A stretch of DNA of 64,000 bases, taken from NCBI GenBank assembly GCA_036397095.1, contig DASWJQ010000057.1, positions 6,898-70,897 on the forward strand, read 5' to 3'. Of the stretch, positions 25,632 through 33,503 are shown in pieces (positions within the stretch are counted from its first letter, which is position 1; the number at the start of each line of letters is the position of its first letter). Position numbers and translations under genes: made by a program. Source of the DNA: DASWJQ01 sp036397095 (lineage in GTDB: Bacteria > Chloroflexota > Anaerolineae > Anaerolineales > E44-bin32). The notes beneath the pieces are model-generated. The model was not told the origin of the DNA, did no database searches, and saw only the letters and a program-made list of their open reading frames with translations.

Positions 25632-27038
25632 ATGATGACCAAGCGTGAAGTCCGCGACCTGTTTGGCCAGCCGCTCACCGTCGTCAACGTGGGTCTGGCC
25701 AGTATGGCCGAATCGGTGCGCCGCCAAGAGGTTCCGGTGGTGGACGTTGATTGGACGCCGCCGGCCGAGGGCATCCCCCGGCTGCGCACCACCAAGAGCG
25801 GTGTGGATATCGATGAGGCCAACCAGCAGGTGGTCGACCGCATCCGCCAGGGCCGGGCCGTGCTCGCCGGCATGGGCATTGCCGGCGAAACCATCCCCGG
25901 CATGCACGACCGTATGATCCTGCATGCCGGCCCGCCCATTGAATGGGAACGCATGTGTGGCCCAACTCGCGGCGCCGTCATGGGCGCCTTGATCTATGAA
26001 GGTCTGGCCAAAGACGAACCCGAGGCGGAAAGGCTGGCGGCGTCGGGCGACATCGAGTACTCGCCGTGCCATCACCACCACACCGTCGGTCCGATGGCTG
26101 GCATCGTGTCAGCCAGCATGCCGGTCTTCATCCTCGAGAATCCAACCTTCGGCAACCAAGCTTACGCTACACAGAATGAGGGGCTGGGTAAGGTCCTGCG
26201 CTACGGAGGCATGGGGCCGGAGGTTTACCAGCGGCTCAAGTGGATGGAGACCGATCTATATCCGGCGCTCGACCGGGCGCTGCAATCGCTGCCGGCTGGC
26301 GTCGACATCAAGAGCCTGATCGCCCAGGCGCTGCATATGGGCGATGAGTGCCACAACCGCAACAAGGCGGCCACTTCCTTGTTCCTGCGGGCGATTGGGC
26401 CGGCGCTGGCCCGTACCGTCCAAGACTCAGAAACGCTGGCCAAGGTCTTCGAATTCATCGATGGCAACGACCACTTCTTCCTGAACCTGAGCATGCCTGC
26501 CGGCAAGGCGATGCTCGAACCGGCTGAAGGCATCGAGGGCAGCACGATTGTGACAGTGATGGCCCGCAACGGTACCGATTTCGGCATCCGCCTGGCCAGT
26601 ATGCCCGACCGCTGGTTCACGGCGCCGGCCGGCCAGGTCGAGGGTTTGTACCTGCCGGGATTCAGCGCCGAGGACGCCAACCCCGACATCGGTGACAGCA
26701 CTATCACCGAGACCGCCGGCTTCGGCGGTTTCGCCATGGCCGCCGCCCCGGCCATCACCCAATTCGTCGGCGGCAGCCCGCAGCTGGCGCTGGATTCAAC
26801 GCTCGAGATGTACGAAATCAATTTTGGCGAGCACACCAACTTCACCATCCCGGCGCTCAACTTCCGCGGCACACCGCTGGGGATTGACGTGCGCAAGGTG
26901 ATGGAGACCGGCATTCTGCCCAAGATCAACACCGGCATTGCTCACAAGGAGCCCGGCGCTGGCATGGTTGGCGCCGGCATTCTGCGAGCGCCGGCCGAGG
27001 CGTTCGCGGCCGCCTTCCAGGCGGTTCAGGAATTGTGA
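25632..27038 (+). CDS. DUF1116 protein (YlbE/AllG homologue)
   Basis: 468 residues beginning with a double ATG (25632 or 25635) after AGGAGC. The conserved DUF1116 features are visible: PLTVVNVGLASMAESVRRQ near the N-terminus, RMCGPTRGAVMGALIYEG, a His cluster SPCHHHHTVGPMAG, and FRGTPLGIDVRKVMETGILP near the end. It normally pairs with FdrA in the oxamate transcarbamoylase complex, and the two genes are 23 bases apart here. The protein is predicted to be cytosolic. The specific acyl-urea or carbamoyl substrate in this organism is unknown. The genomic setting with nucleobase deaminases suggests an acyl-urea from ring cleavage. Confidence 0.85.
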   Translation: MMTKREVRDLFGQPLTVVNVGLASMAESVRRQEVPVVDVDWTPPAEGIPRLRTTKSGVDIDEANQQVVDRIRQGRAVLAGMGIAGETIPGMHDRMILHAGPPIEWERMCGPTRGAVMGALIYEGLAKDEPEAERLAASGDIEYSPCHHHHTVGPMAGIVSASMPVFILENPTFGNQAYATQNEGLGKVLRYGGMGPEVYQRLKWMETDLYPALDRALQSLPAGVDIKSLIAQALHMGDECHNRNKAATSLFLRAIGPALARTVQDSETLAKVFEFIDGNDHFFLNLSMPAGKAMLEPAEGIEGSTIVTVMARNGTDFGIRLASMPDRWFTAPAGQVEGLYLPGFSAEDANPDIGDSTITETAGFGGFAMAAAPAITQFVGGSPQLALDSTLEMYEINFGEHTNFTIPALNFRGTPLGIDVRKVMETGILPKINTGIAHKEPGAGMVGAGILRAPAEAFAAAFQAVQEL

Positions 27039-27084
27039 ACACGCCGAGCCAGTTTGGCCGGCAGGATAACCTGAGGAGACCACA

Positions 27085-27966
27085 ATGAAGCTGATCGACC
27101 TGACCATTCCGCTTGGCATAGGCACACCCGCCTGGCCGACCTATGAGCCGCTCCAGGTCAAGTATTTCAAGCGGCTGGCACCCAATGGAGCCAATGGCCA
27201 ATTGGTGCACCATTCCAACCACCTGGGCACCCACCTGGATGGTGAGATCCACTTTTACACCCCGGGCAAAGATATTGCCTCGCTCGACATGGACTACCTG
27301 GTCCACGAAGGTGCCATCGTCGACTTGAGTGACGTCGTCGGCGACTATGAGATCTACACCAGCAAAATGATCGAGGAGCGCGTCGAGGTCAAGGAAGGCG
27401 ACATCCTGATCATCCACACCGGCTATCACCACTTCGGCTGGGACCAGCCGACGGCCGATGAAATTCGCTACATGGTCAAACACCCCGGGCCCGATCGTGA
27501 GTTTGCCGAGTGGGCCATCGCCAAGAAGCTGCGCTGGCTGGCGGTCGACTGTGGCAGCGCCGATCACCCGATGAACACAATCATTCGCACCTGGATGCCG
27601 CGTCAGGCGCGCGAAGCCGAGAAGGTCTTCGAGAACCGTTTCGGCCAGTCGATCGAAGAGGTCTTTGACGACAGCAAGTACCAGTTCATGCACATCCAGA
27701 TGTTCCCCGAGGGGATCATCCATGCCGAGTGCATCGGCGGCGATATTGACCTGTTGCTCAACCGCCGCGTCACGATCGGCTTTTTCCCGTGGCGCTTTGT
27801 GGACGGCGAGGCCAGCATTGGCCGCTGTGTTGCGTTCGTTGAGGACGATGAATACCAAGAGTTGATGGAGAAGAAGGAGGCCATGACCAAGACCCGCTTT
27901 GGCGATGCGATCGAACCGACCCACGTCGAACAACTCGACAATCTGAGCAAGGCGGCGATGGGTTGA
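27085..27966 (+). CDS. Cyclase-family metal-dependent hydrolase
   Basis: 293 residues of the PF04199 cyclase family, which includes kynurenine formamidase and isatin hydrolase. These are metal-dependent amidases that can open cyclic amides. The signature HxGTHxDxxxH is present as HLGTHLDGEIHF, with the usual Pro before the last His replaced. Further family motifs are DILIIHTGYHHF and LAVDCGSADHP. The protein is longer than typical members, with inserted segments around 170-240 and a C-terminal tail. It follows FdrA/DUF1116 in the same operon (AGGAGA 5 bases before ATG). A ring-opening or amide-hydrolysing step in the same pathway is plausible. Confidence 0.8.
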   Translation: MKLIDLTIPLGIGTPAWPTYEPLQVKYFKRLAPNGANGQLVHHSNHLGTHLDGEIHFYTPGKDIASLDMDYLVHEGAIVDLSDVVGDYEIYTSKMIEERVEVKEGDILIIHTGYHHFGWDQPTADEIRYMVKHPGPDREFAEWAIAKKLRWLAVDCGSADHPMNTIIRTWMPRQAREAEKVFENRFGQSIEEVFDDSKYQFMHIQMFPEGIIHAECIGGDIDLLLNRRVTIGFFPWRFVDGEASIGRCVAFVEDDEYQELMEKKEAMTKTRFGDAIEPTHVEQLDNLSKAAMG

Positions 27967-28016
27967 TTTGGTAGACGTGCTGCACTGATCCCAACATCAC
28001 TCCAAGGAGATTCACA

Positions 28017-28745
28017 ATGAGACTCGAACCGCCGGAGAAAGTCACCGCTGAAGAACTGACGATCAACGTTCGCGAGATTGAACCCTTGCTCCAGGGGCCA
28101 GCCATGGACCTTAAGCCATGGCCCGGCGCTACCGTTGCCCTCAAGGACGGCCGCACGATGTACATCCGTGAGGCCAAGCTCGAAGAAGCGCCGATCATGA
28201 TGGAGTACATGAAGCGCGTGATGGAAACCGACCACGATTTCTATGATGTGGTTGGCGCCCGCGTGTTCTCCGAGCTGATGGGCTGGTACCGCAAGCGGAT
28301 CAAGGATCCCTACACACTGGTCGGCATGATCGACGGCGAGTGGGCTGGCTTCGCCAATGGCCGCCTGCTCAATGAAGACATCAACATCAGCCTGCACACG
28401 ATGGCCCTGGCGCGTGGCGGCCGGATCGGCGCCGTTATGTACTACGCCAAGGCCTACTACGCCTTCGAGATCCTGGGCAACAAAGAATGGTGGGCGACTT
28501 ACGAGAGCTACTACGGCTGGCTGCGCTGGGGGATTGGCATGGCGCAGTTCACCTACCCGTGGCCCGAGTACCAGCATGAGCTGGGCGGTGCCCGCGTGTA
28601 CTACATCAACAAGAAGTACTGGGACAAGGTCGTCAAGGACTACGTGCGCCAGATGATCGGCGCTGACCTGGTCTTTGACAACATTCCGGCTGAGATCATC
28701 GAGATCAACGAAACGATGCGCCTGCCGGAGGCCGTCACCGTCTAA
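28017..28745 (+). CDS. GNAT-like protein of unknown function
   Basis: 242 residues, with AAGGAGA before the ATG. I do not recognise the family with certainty. Residues 40-120 resemble the first half of a GNAT acyltransferase: MYIREAKLEEAPIMMEYM, then a strand YTLVGMIDGEWAGFANGRLL. RGGRIGAV lies where the pyrophosphate loop should be but lacks the full R/QxxGxG/A pattern. A second half rich in Tyr/Trp (YGWLRWGIGMAQFTYPWPEY) ends with YYINKKYWDKVV, like the GNAT terminal strand. It is the last gene of the decarboxylase-FdrA operon, before a strong hairpin. It may be a CoA-binding accessory enzyme for the pathway. Confidence 0.5.
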   Translation: MRLEPPEKVTAEELTINVREIEPLLQGPAMDLKPWPGATVALKDGRTMYIREAKLEEAPIMMEYMKRVMETDHDFYDVVGARVFSELMGWYRKRIKDPYTLVGMIDGEWAGFANGRLLNEDINISLHTMALARGGRIGAVMYYAKAYYAFEILGNKEWWATYESYYGWLRWGIGMAQFTYPWPEYQHELGGARVYYINKKYWDKVVKDYVRQMIGADLVFDNIPAEIIEINETMRLPEAVTV

Positions 28746-28754
28746 TGAACTGCG

Positions 28755-28793
28755 CCGGCGGGGCGAGGGGCTACCCATTCCTCGCCCCGCCGG
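28755..28793 (+). terminator. Hairpin at the end of the decarboxylase-FdrA operon
   Basis: Perfect 14-bp arms CCGGCGGGGCGAGG (28755-28768) and CCTCGCCCCGCCGG (28780-28793) with an 11-base loop, 10 bases after the last stop codon. There is no T-run after it, so it could act as a terminator or an mRNA 3' stabiliser. Confidence 0.65.
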
Positions 28794-28884
28794 ACCCAGA
28801 TTGTGGCATGACCGCTGGCTACTGCCCGTGTCTCGGGCTAGACTAAACCGTCACGCCGCTTTCGGCTCGGGAGGTTGGTGAGGT

Positions 28885-29478
28885 ATGCAAGCGACTCTCG
28901 GTTGGACGGTGTCACAACGGCTTGGGCTGCGGCCCGGCCTGCTGACCGACGCCTTACTGGTGACGGCCGGCAGCCTGTTGGTGGCATTGTTCGCACAAAT
29001 CCAGATCATTCTGCCCTTTACCCCGGTGCCGATCACCGGCCAGACCTTTGCCGTGCTGTTGCTCGGAGCGGCGCTGGGCGGTCGGCGGGCGGCGGCCAGC
29101 TTGCTGCTGTACTTGCTGGAGGGCGCTATGGGATTGCCGGTCTTCGCAGGCGGGAGCGCCGGCTTGCTGCGGCTGGCTGGGCCAACCGGGGGCTACCTGG
29201 TCGGCTTCCTGCCCGCCGCGTACTTGGTCGGCTTGTTGGCGGAGCGCGGCCTCGACCGCCGCTGGTACAGCGCGCTGCCCGTCTTCCTGCTAGGGCAATT
29301 GGTGCTGTACACAATTGGCGTCATCTGGCTGAGCACCTTCGTCGGACTGGGGCAGGCGTTGATCGCCGGTCTGTGGCCGTTCATCGTATTGGATGCGGCC
29401 AAGGCGGTGCTGGCGGCTGTAGCGCTGCCCTCGGCCTGGAAGCTGGTTGGCGCTTTGCCCGGCAGCCGGCCCGGCTGA
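28885..29478 (+). CDS. bioY: Biotin transporter BioY
   Basis: 197 residues with six hydrophobic segments. It shows BioY landmarks: FTPVPITGQTFAVLLLGAALG near residue 33, the glycine-rich GGSAGLLRLAGPTGGYLVGF, and a final helix WPFIVLDAAKAVLAAV. BioY is the substrate-binding S component of an ECF-type biotin importer and can act alone or with EcfT/EcfA, which are not in the window. Its place directly after a biotin-dependent decarboxylase operon suggests supply of the cofactor. The start at 28885 follows GGGAGG. Confidence 0.92.
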   Translation: MQATLGWTVSQRLGLRPGLLTDALLVTAGSLLVALFAQIQIILPFTPVPITGQTFAVLLLGAALGGRRAAASLLLYLLEGAMGLPVFAGGSAGLLRLAGPTGGYLVGFLPAAYLVGLLAERGLDRRWYSALPVFLLGQLVLYTIGVIWLSTFVGLGQALIAGLWPFIVLDAAKAVLAAVALPSAWKLVGALPGSRPG

Positions 29479-29505
29479 TCGCCAATCCTGATCACCAGCA
29501 TGCAG

Positions 29506-29534
29506 CAGGGCGCCGATCGGCGCCCTGTTCTTCC
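29506..29534. terminator. Bidirectional terminator between bioY and lhgO
   Basis: A 22-bp perfect palindrome at 29506-29527 (half CAGGGCGCCGA) is followed by TTCTTCCT. It lies between the convergent genes and reads as a terminator for bioY. The minus-strand gene stops just beyond it. Confidence 0.7.
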
Positions 29535-30739
29535 TAATCCCCGAGGTTGGCGCGCACCAGCTCCGCCAAATGCTGCCCAATACGCAGTGAGCCGGTCGCG
29601 GCCGGCGACGGAGCGTTGAGCATATGCAACCTGCGCGGCCCTTGAACCAGCAGGAAATCGTCAACCAGCCGGCCATCGCGCCCGACCGCCTGGGCGCGCA
29701 CGCCCGGCGGACTGACCAGAAGGTCGGCCGGCTGAACGCCCGGGACGAGTTCGGCGGCGGACGCCGCAAAGCGGCGCTTTGAACACGAGCGCGCCCATTC
29801 GTGCAGTCCCATGCGCCAGTGGCGCAGTGCCATCCGCCAAAATCCAGGATAGGCCAGCATGCGGGCCAGCTCTCCGGGGTGGATGACCCCCCAGCCATAT
29901 CCATCCCGCGCCAGCGCCAACACCGCGTTCGGACCCACCACAACCTGGCCCTCGAGGGTTGGCGTGAAGTGCACGCCAAGGAAGGGAAACCGCGGATCCG
30001 GCACAGGGTACAGGGGCTGTTGGGCAAGGCCTTCGGCCATCGCCGGCCTCAGCCGATAGTACTCGCCGCGAAACGGGACAATCTGGGCCGGCAAAGCGGG
30101 ATCCGTGCTGGCTGCCAGCCGGTCGGCATAGACCCCAGCGCAATTGACAACGTAATCGAACCGATCGCGGCCCGCCTTGGTCTGGAGCCAGATTCCGTCG
30201 CCGTCCGCCACCAGGCGATCGACGCGCTGACCGAAGCGCAGTTCGACATTGATCTCACCCAAGAGTGAGCTGAGCCGAGCGCCCACCTGCCCAAAGTCGA
30301 CCAGCCCGCTTTCCTCCACGTCGATGGCGGCGCTGGCGCGGACCCGTGGCTGGATGCGACGCACCTCGTTCTTCGAAAGCAAGCGGCAGTTAACCCCATT
30401 TGCCTGACCCTGCTGGTGCAGCCGCACCAGCTCGGGCAGCTGATCGTCGTGGGTAGCCAGGATAAGCTTGCCGCTGCCGCGCAGCGGTATGCCCTGTTCC
30501 CGGCAGAAGTCCTCGAGCAATCGCTTGCCCTGGCGGCAGAAGGTCGCCTTGAGCGAACCGGGCTGATAGTAGATCCCCGAATGGACGACACCCGAGTTGC
30601 GGCCCGATTGGTGGCAGACGGGCCCAGCTTCGCGCTCGAAGACGACCACTCTTAGCGAAGGATCACGATGATGCAAAGCCCGGGCCGTCGCCAGCCCGAT
30701 CAGGCCGGCGCCGACAATCCCGATTCGGTTTGGGCTCAT
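29534..30739 (-). CDS. lhgO: L-2-hydroxyglutarate oxidase
   Basis: 401 residues of the DAO/FAD-dependent oxidoreductase superfamily. The N-terminal dinucleotide fold is GIVGAGLIGLATARAL (residues 7-22), followed by EREAGPVCHQSGRNSGVVHSG, which is diagnostic of LhgO/YgaF. The C-terminal part has GPNAVLALARDGYGWG and LHMLNAPSPAATGSLRIG. It oxidises L-2-hydroxyglutarate to 2-oxoglutarate and passes electrons to the quinone pool. Its start overlaps the end of the upstream patatin-like gene by four bases (ATGA), which implies the two were co-translated before the patatin frame was interrupted. Confidence 0.92.
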   Translation of the reverse strand: MSPNRIGIVGAGLIGLATARALHHRDPSLRVVVFEREAGPVCHQSGRNSGVVHSGIYYQPGSLKATFCRQGKRLLEDFCREQGIPLRGSGKLILATHDDQLPELVRLHQQGQANGVNCRLLSKNEVRRIQPRVRASAAIDVEESGLVDFGQVGARLSSLLGEINVELRFGQRVDRLVADGDGIWLQTKAGRDRFDYVVNCAGVYADRLAASTDPALPAQIVPFRGEYYRLRPAMAEGLAQQPLYPVPDPRFPFLGVHFTPTLEGQVVVGPNAVLALARDGYGWGVIHPGELARMLAYPGFWRMALRHWRMGLHEWARSCSKRRFAASAAELVPGVQPADLLVSPPGVRAQAVGRDGRLVDDFLLVQGPRRLHMLNAPSPAATGSLRIGQHLAELVRANLGD

Positions 30740-31638
30740 GCCGAGCGGCGCCCGGCAGGCGATCTAGCCGGGCGCGGGCTCGGCTGCAGTGCACGCCACC
30801 AGCGCTTTGCGCTCCAGAGCCGCAGCCGGCGAATTTCCGGCATGGCTTCCATGGCAGCCCGTTCGCCGGCAGCAATGATCTCGGCGACCCTGGGGAAACC
30901 GGTGAGAATTCCGACCCCCGAAGGGATGTCCGGCTCGAGCAGCAAATCGGGTGGATGCTCCCGCAGTCGAGCCCTGGTCATTTCGGTCATCATCAAGGCA
31001 ACCGCATGGTAGAGCTCGCCGGCCGGCTCCGGCAGGGAGCGCAACCAGGGCAGTTGATGGTCGACTGGCTGCTCACCAAGCTGGAAGCCAACATCGACGG
31101 CGATCGTCGCCTGTACGCCCATCAGTGGCAGCGCTTCAACCGGCAGGTTGTTGAGGATGCCGCCGTCGACAAGATGTGCGCCGGAACGGATCACCGGAGA
31201 AAAGACACCTGGGATGGCAATGGTGGCCCGCACCGCCTCCAATACTGAACCTTCCTGGATCGTTACCAGACTGTCGCTGGCCAGATCGACAGCCGTCAGT
31301 GCCAGCGGGATTTGAAGTGCGTCGAAACCCCGCTCCAGACCCAGAAGGTTACGCAGTAGTCGCTCGAGCCGGTGACTGCTGACCAGTGCGCCGTGCGCTG
31401 GGAACCAATCGAGTAGTTCCAGCATCTGGCGCACGCTGCCAAAACGTTGGGCGGTCCGCGCCAACAGCTCCGCGTCTGGGTTTGCGGCGTAGGCCGCCGC
31501 CACCAAACCGCCCATGCTGGTCCCGGCCAGCGCCGCAATCGGGATCGATTCTCACTCCAGCACCCGCAGCACACCAATGTGCGCCAGCCCGCGGGCGCCG
31601 CCACCGCTTAAGGCTAGGCCCAACCGTCGTTCGGCCAT
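30736..31638 (-). pseudogene. Patatin-like phospholipase (RssA type) with an in-frame TGA
   Basis: Reading from the ATG at 31638 gives an open frame of 28 codons that ends at a TGA (31552-31554) and then continues in the same frame to 30736, 300 codons in all. Both sides belong to one patatin domain: the oxyanion loop ALSGGGARGLAHIGVL is before the stop, and the nucleophile elbow GTSMGGL (Ser) and catalytic Asp in the DGG of HLVDGGILNNLPVEAL are after it. The TGA stands between VLE and ESIPIAALAG, where relatives have an ordinary residue. It could be a genuine nonsense mutation, a sequencing error or recoding. A downstream restart at 31515 would lose the oxyanion hole and give an inactive enzyme. 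Confidence 0.8.
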
Positions 31639-31767
31639 GCTCACCCCTCATTCAGACGCGTAGAACTTCGCCATCCAACGCAACTAACCTTGTCATCTTG
31701 CTAACGACAATGGAGGTGTCGAATAGCAGTGACCGAGGCGGAGGTCTTTCCCTCTTGCCATGATTTT

Positions 31768-31800
31768 GTAGGGGCGCATGGCCATGTGCCCCCACAACGG
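31768..31800 (+). repeat. REP-like palindromic repeat, copy 1
   Basis: A palindrome with core GGGGCGCATGGCCATG and a GCCCCC arm, ending in ACAACGG. A near-identical copy at 32771-32802 lies in the same orientation on the other side of the aldo/keto reductase gene. The surrounding 31639-31902 stretch has no supported gene. Confidence 0.65.
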
Positions 31801-31902
31801 TCCGTCGCGGCCGAACAGGCGGGCGTATCCCGGGAACCCTCGCCAATTAACAAGGCAAGGATCCAGCGTATCGTGCCCTTACGCTTGACGGGAAAACATA
31901 CG

Positions 31903-32679
31903 TTACCTGCGGCTCAACCCGTCCATCTCGTCCTCCGAAAGCTCGAAATCGAAGATGCCAAGGTTCTCCAACTGATGTTGGCGCTGGGAAGCCTTGGGGA
32001 TGGCAACGACATTCGGCTGCTGGATCAACCATCGTAACGCGACCTGATGCGAGGTCTTGCCGGTCCGTCCGGCAATTTCCACCAGTGTCTGCTTGTGGCC
32101 AAACCTGCCCTTGGCCAGCGGCGTGTAGGCCGTGATCAGGAGCTCGTGCTGTTGGCTGTAGGCAACCAGGTCGGCCTGTGGATGATCCAGATGGAACTTG
32201 ACCTGGTTGCAGAAGACCGGCGCCGACGAGGCGGCCTGCGCTGCCCGTAGTTGCTCGAGGCTGAAGTTGCTGACGCCGATCTGCCGGGTTCGCCCGTCCT
32301 CGACCAGTTGATTCAAGCCGGCCATCGTCTCTTCGATGGGAACCCGATCTGACGGCCAGTGGATCAGATAAAGGTCCAGGTAGTCCGTTCCGAGCCGTGC
32401 CAGACTTGCGCCACAGGCCTCGACCACCGCCTGGCGGGTCAGATGATCCGGCCAGACTTTGCTTACCAGATACAGCTCCTCGCGGGGAACCCCTGCCTGC
32501 TGGAGGGCCTGGCCGATTTCGCTTTCGTTGCGGTACATCTCGGCCGTATCGATGTGCCGGTAGCCGAGGGCAAGGGCGCTGGCGACCGCATCGACCGCAC
32601 CAGGCCCGGTCATATTCCAGGTACCGAGTCCGATTTTGGGTACCCGTGTGCCACGCACCTCGAGCGCTTCGACCACCAC
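31903..32679 (-). CDS. Aldo/keto reductase
   Basis: About 259 residues. AAGGAGG ends 6 bases before the GTG at 32679, so that start is preferred over the ATG at 32685, which directly abuts the ribosome site, and over longer forms. AKR catalytic tetrad residues are seen in GYRHIDTAEMYRNE (Asp, Tyr), LVSKVWPD (Lys) and LIHWPSD (His). IGVSNFSLEQL and the NADPH-site segment IPKASQRQHQLENL complete the barrel. The length is slightly shorter than the usual 270-320. It is a cytosolic NADPH-dependent carbonyl reductase of the 2,5-diketo-gluconate reductase-like group with unknown substrate. REP-like repeats lie on both sides. Confidence 0.9.
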   Translation of the reverse strand: MVVEALEVRGTRVPKIGLGTWNMTGPGAVDAVASALALGYRHIDTAEMYRNESEIGQALQQAGVPREELYLVSKVWPDHLTRQAVVEACGASLARLGTDYLDLYLIHWPSDRVPIEETMAGLNQLVEDGRTRQIGVSNFSLEQLRAAQAASSAPVFCNQVKFHLDHPQADLVAYSQQHELLITAYTPLAKGRFGHKQTLVEIAGRTGKTSHQVALRWLIQQPNVVAIPKASQRQHQLENLGIFDFELSEDEMDGLSRR

Positions 32680-32770
32680 GTCCATCCTCCTTGGCCAGAT
32701 GGCTGATCCCATCATAACCAAGACGTCGAACCATTGTGTCGTGTACGGCATCGGGGATCGAAGTCAACCC

Positions 32771-32802
32771 GTGGGGGCGCATGGCGATGCGCCCCACAAC
32801 GG
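32771..32802 (+). repeat. REP-like palindromic repeat, copy 2
   Basis: GGGGGCGCATGGCGATGCGC followed by CCCACAACGG repeats the copy at 31768-31800 with few changes and also forms a near-perfect hairpin. A more diverged GGGCGCACGCCC-type palindrome follows at about 32856-32882. Confidence 0.65.
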
Positions 32803-32901
32803 ACCCCTCACCCAACGAGACGGTCGAATCCAATGGATCCTGTCACACGAACCTGGTGGGCGCACGCCCTCGCGCGCCCCGCCTGCAGATTGGGGCTAAC
32901 A

Positions 32902-33465
32902 TCAGGTTCGAGCCACCTGGCGCTCCTGCCGCCCCCCGGACGACCGCCCAACAGCCAGGCCAACCAGAAAGGCAGCAGCCAATGCCCCAACCCCCACCAA
33001 CCCAGCCAACGGCACCGAAGCCGGCCGGTCCGCTGCCGGCGTTGCTTCTGCGAATGCCGCCAGCAGCATGACGCCGGCCTGCGGCTTGAGCCGGTACCAG
33101 CGCGCGTCATATTCGGACCAACCGTTAACCAGTCCCTCGTAGTAGACAAAACCTGCCTCCCCATCGGCGCTCGGATAGACGCGCAGACTGTCGAAGGCCG
33201 TCCATTCACCCGCTTCGGGATTGGGGGATCCGCGTACAACCAGAAAGCCCTCGGTCACCAACATAGGTGACCCTGGGTAGGGTTGGCGGAAGTCAGCGAA
33301 AGCGTCAAACGAAAGCAACTGAGGCTCCGTCAAGCTGAGACTCTTACCCTGCCCATAAATCATCAACCGGTCGAATGGACCCTTGGCATCCGCCGTCTCG
33401 ATCAAGACCAAACACGTCAGGATGACTGCAACCACAAGAAATGAACGTTCAACTCTACCGATCAT
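32902..33465 (-). CDS. Secreted or membrane-anchored protein downstream of ECF sigma
   Basis: 187 residues from the ATG at 33465, chosen because GGAGGT stands 8 bases before it. There is an N-terminal signal peptide (SFLVVAVILTCLVLIETADA), an extracytoplasmic domain with several aromatic beta-strand-like stretches (MLVTEGFLVVRG, GFVYYEGLVNGW, RWYRLKP), and a C-terminal membrane helix (VPLAGLVGVGALAAAFLVGL) with a basic tail. No family is recognised. It is the third gene of the sigma / anti-sigma operon, so it is a likely member of the regulon or a co-sensor. Confidence 0.7.
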   Translation of the reverse strand: MIGRVERSFLVVAVILTCLVLIETADAKGPFDRLMIYGQGKSLSLTEPQLLSFDAFADFRQPYPGSPMLVTEGFLVVRGSPNPEAGEWTAFDSLRVYPSADGEAGFVYYEGLVNGWSEYDARWYRLKPQAGVMLLAAFAEATPAADRPASVPLAGLVGVGALAAAFLVGLAVGRSSGGRQERQVART

Positions 33466-33503
33466 GGTTTTCCACCTCCGCTCCTGTGACGACAATCCAG
33501 ACA

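Noticed and set aside
31552..31554. Selenocysteine at the TGA of the patatin gene
   Set aside because: The position is not catalytic, no SECIS-like hairpin is evident just after it, and no selenoprotein genes are nearby.
31652..31846. PIN-toxin-like short frame on the minus strand (LLFDTSIVV)
   Set aside because: Only a few residues resemble a PIN start, the frame ends soon after, and it overlaps the REP-like palindrome; there is no antitoxin partner.
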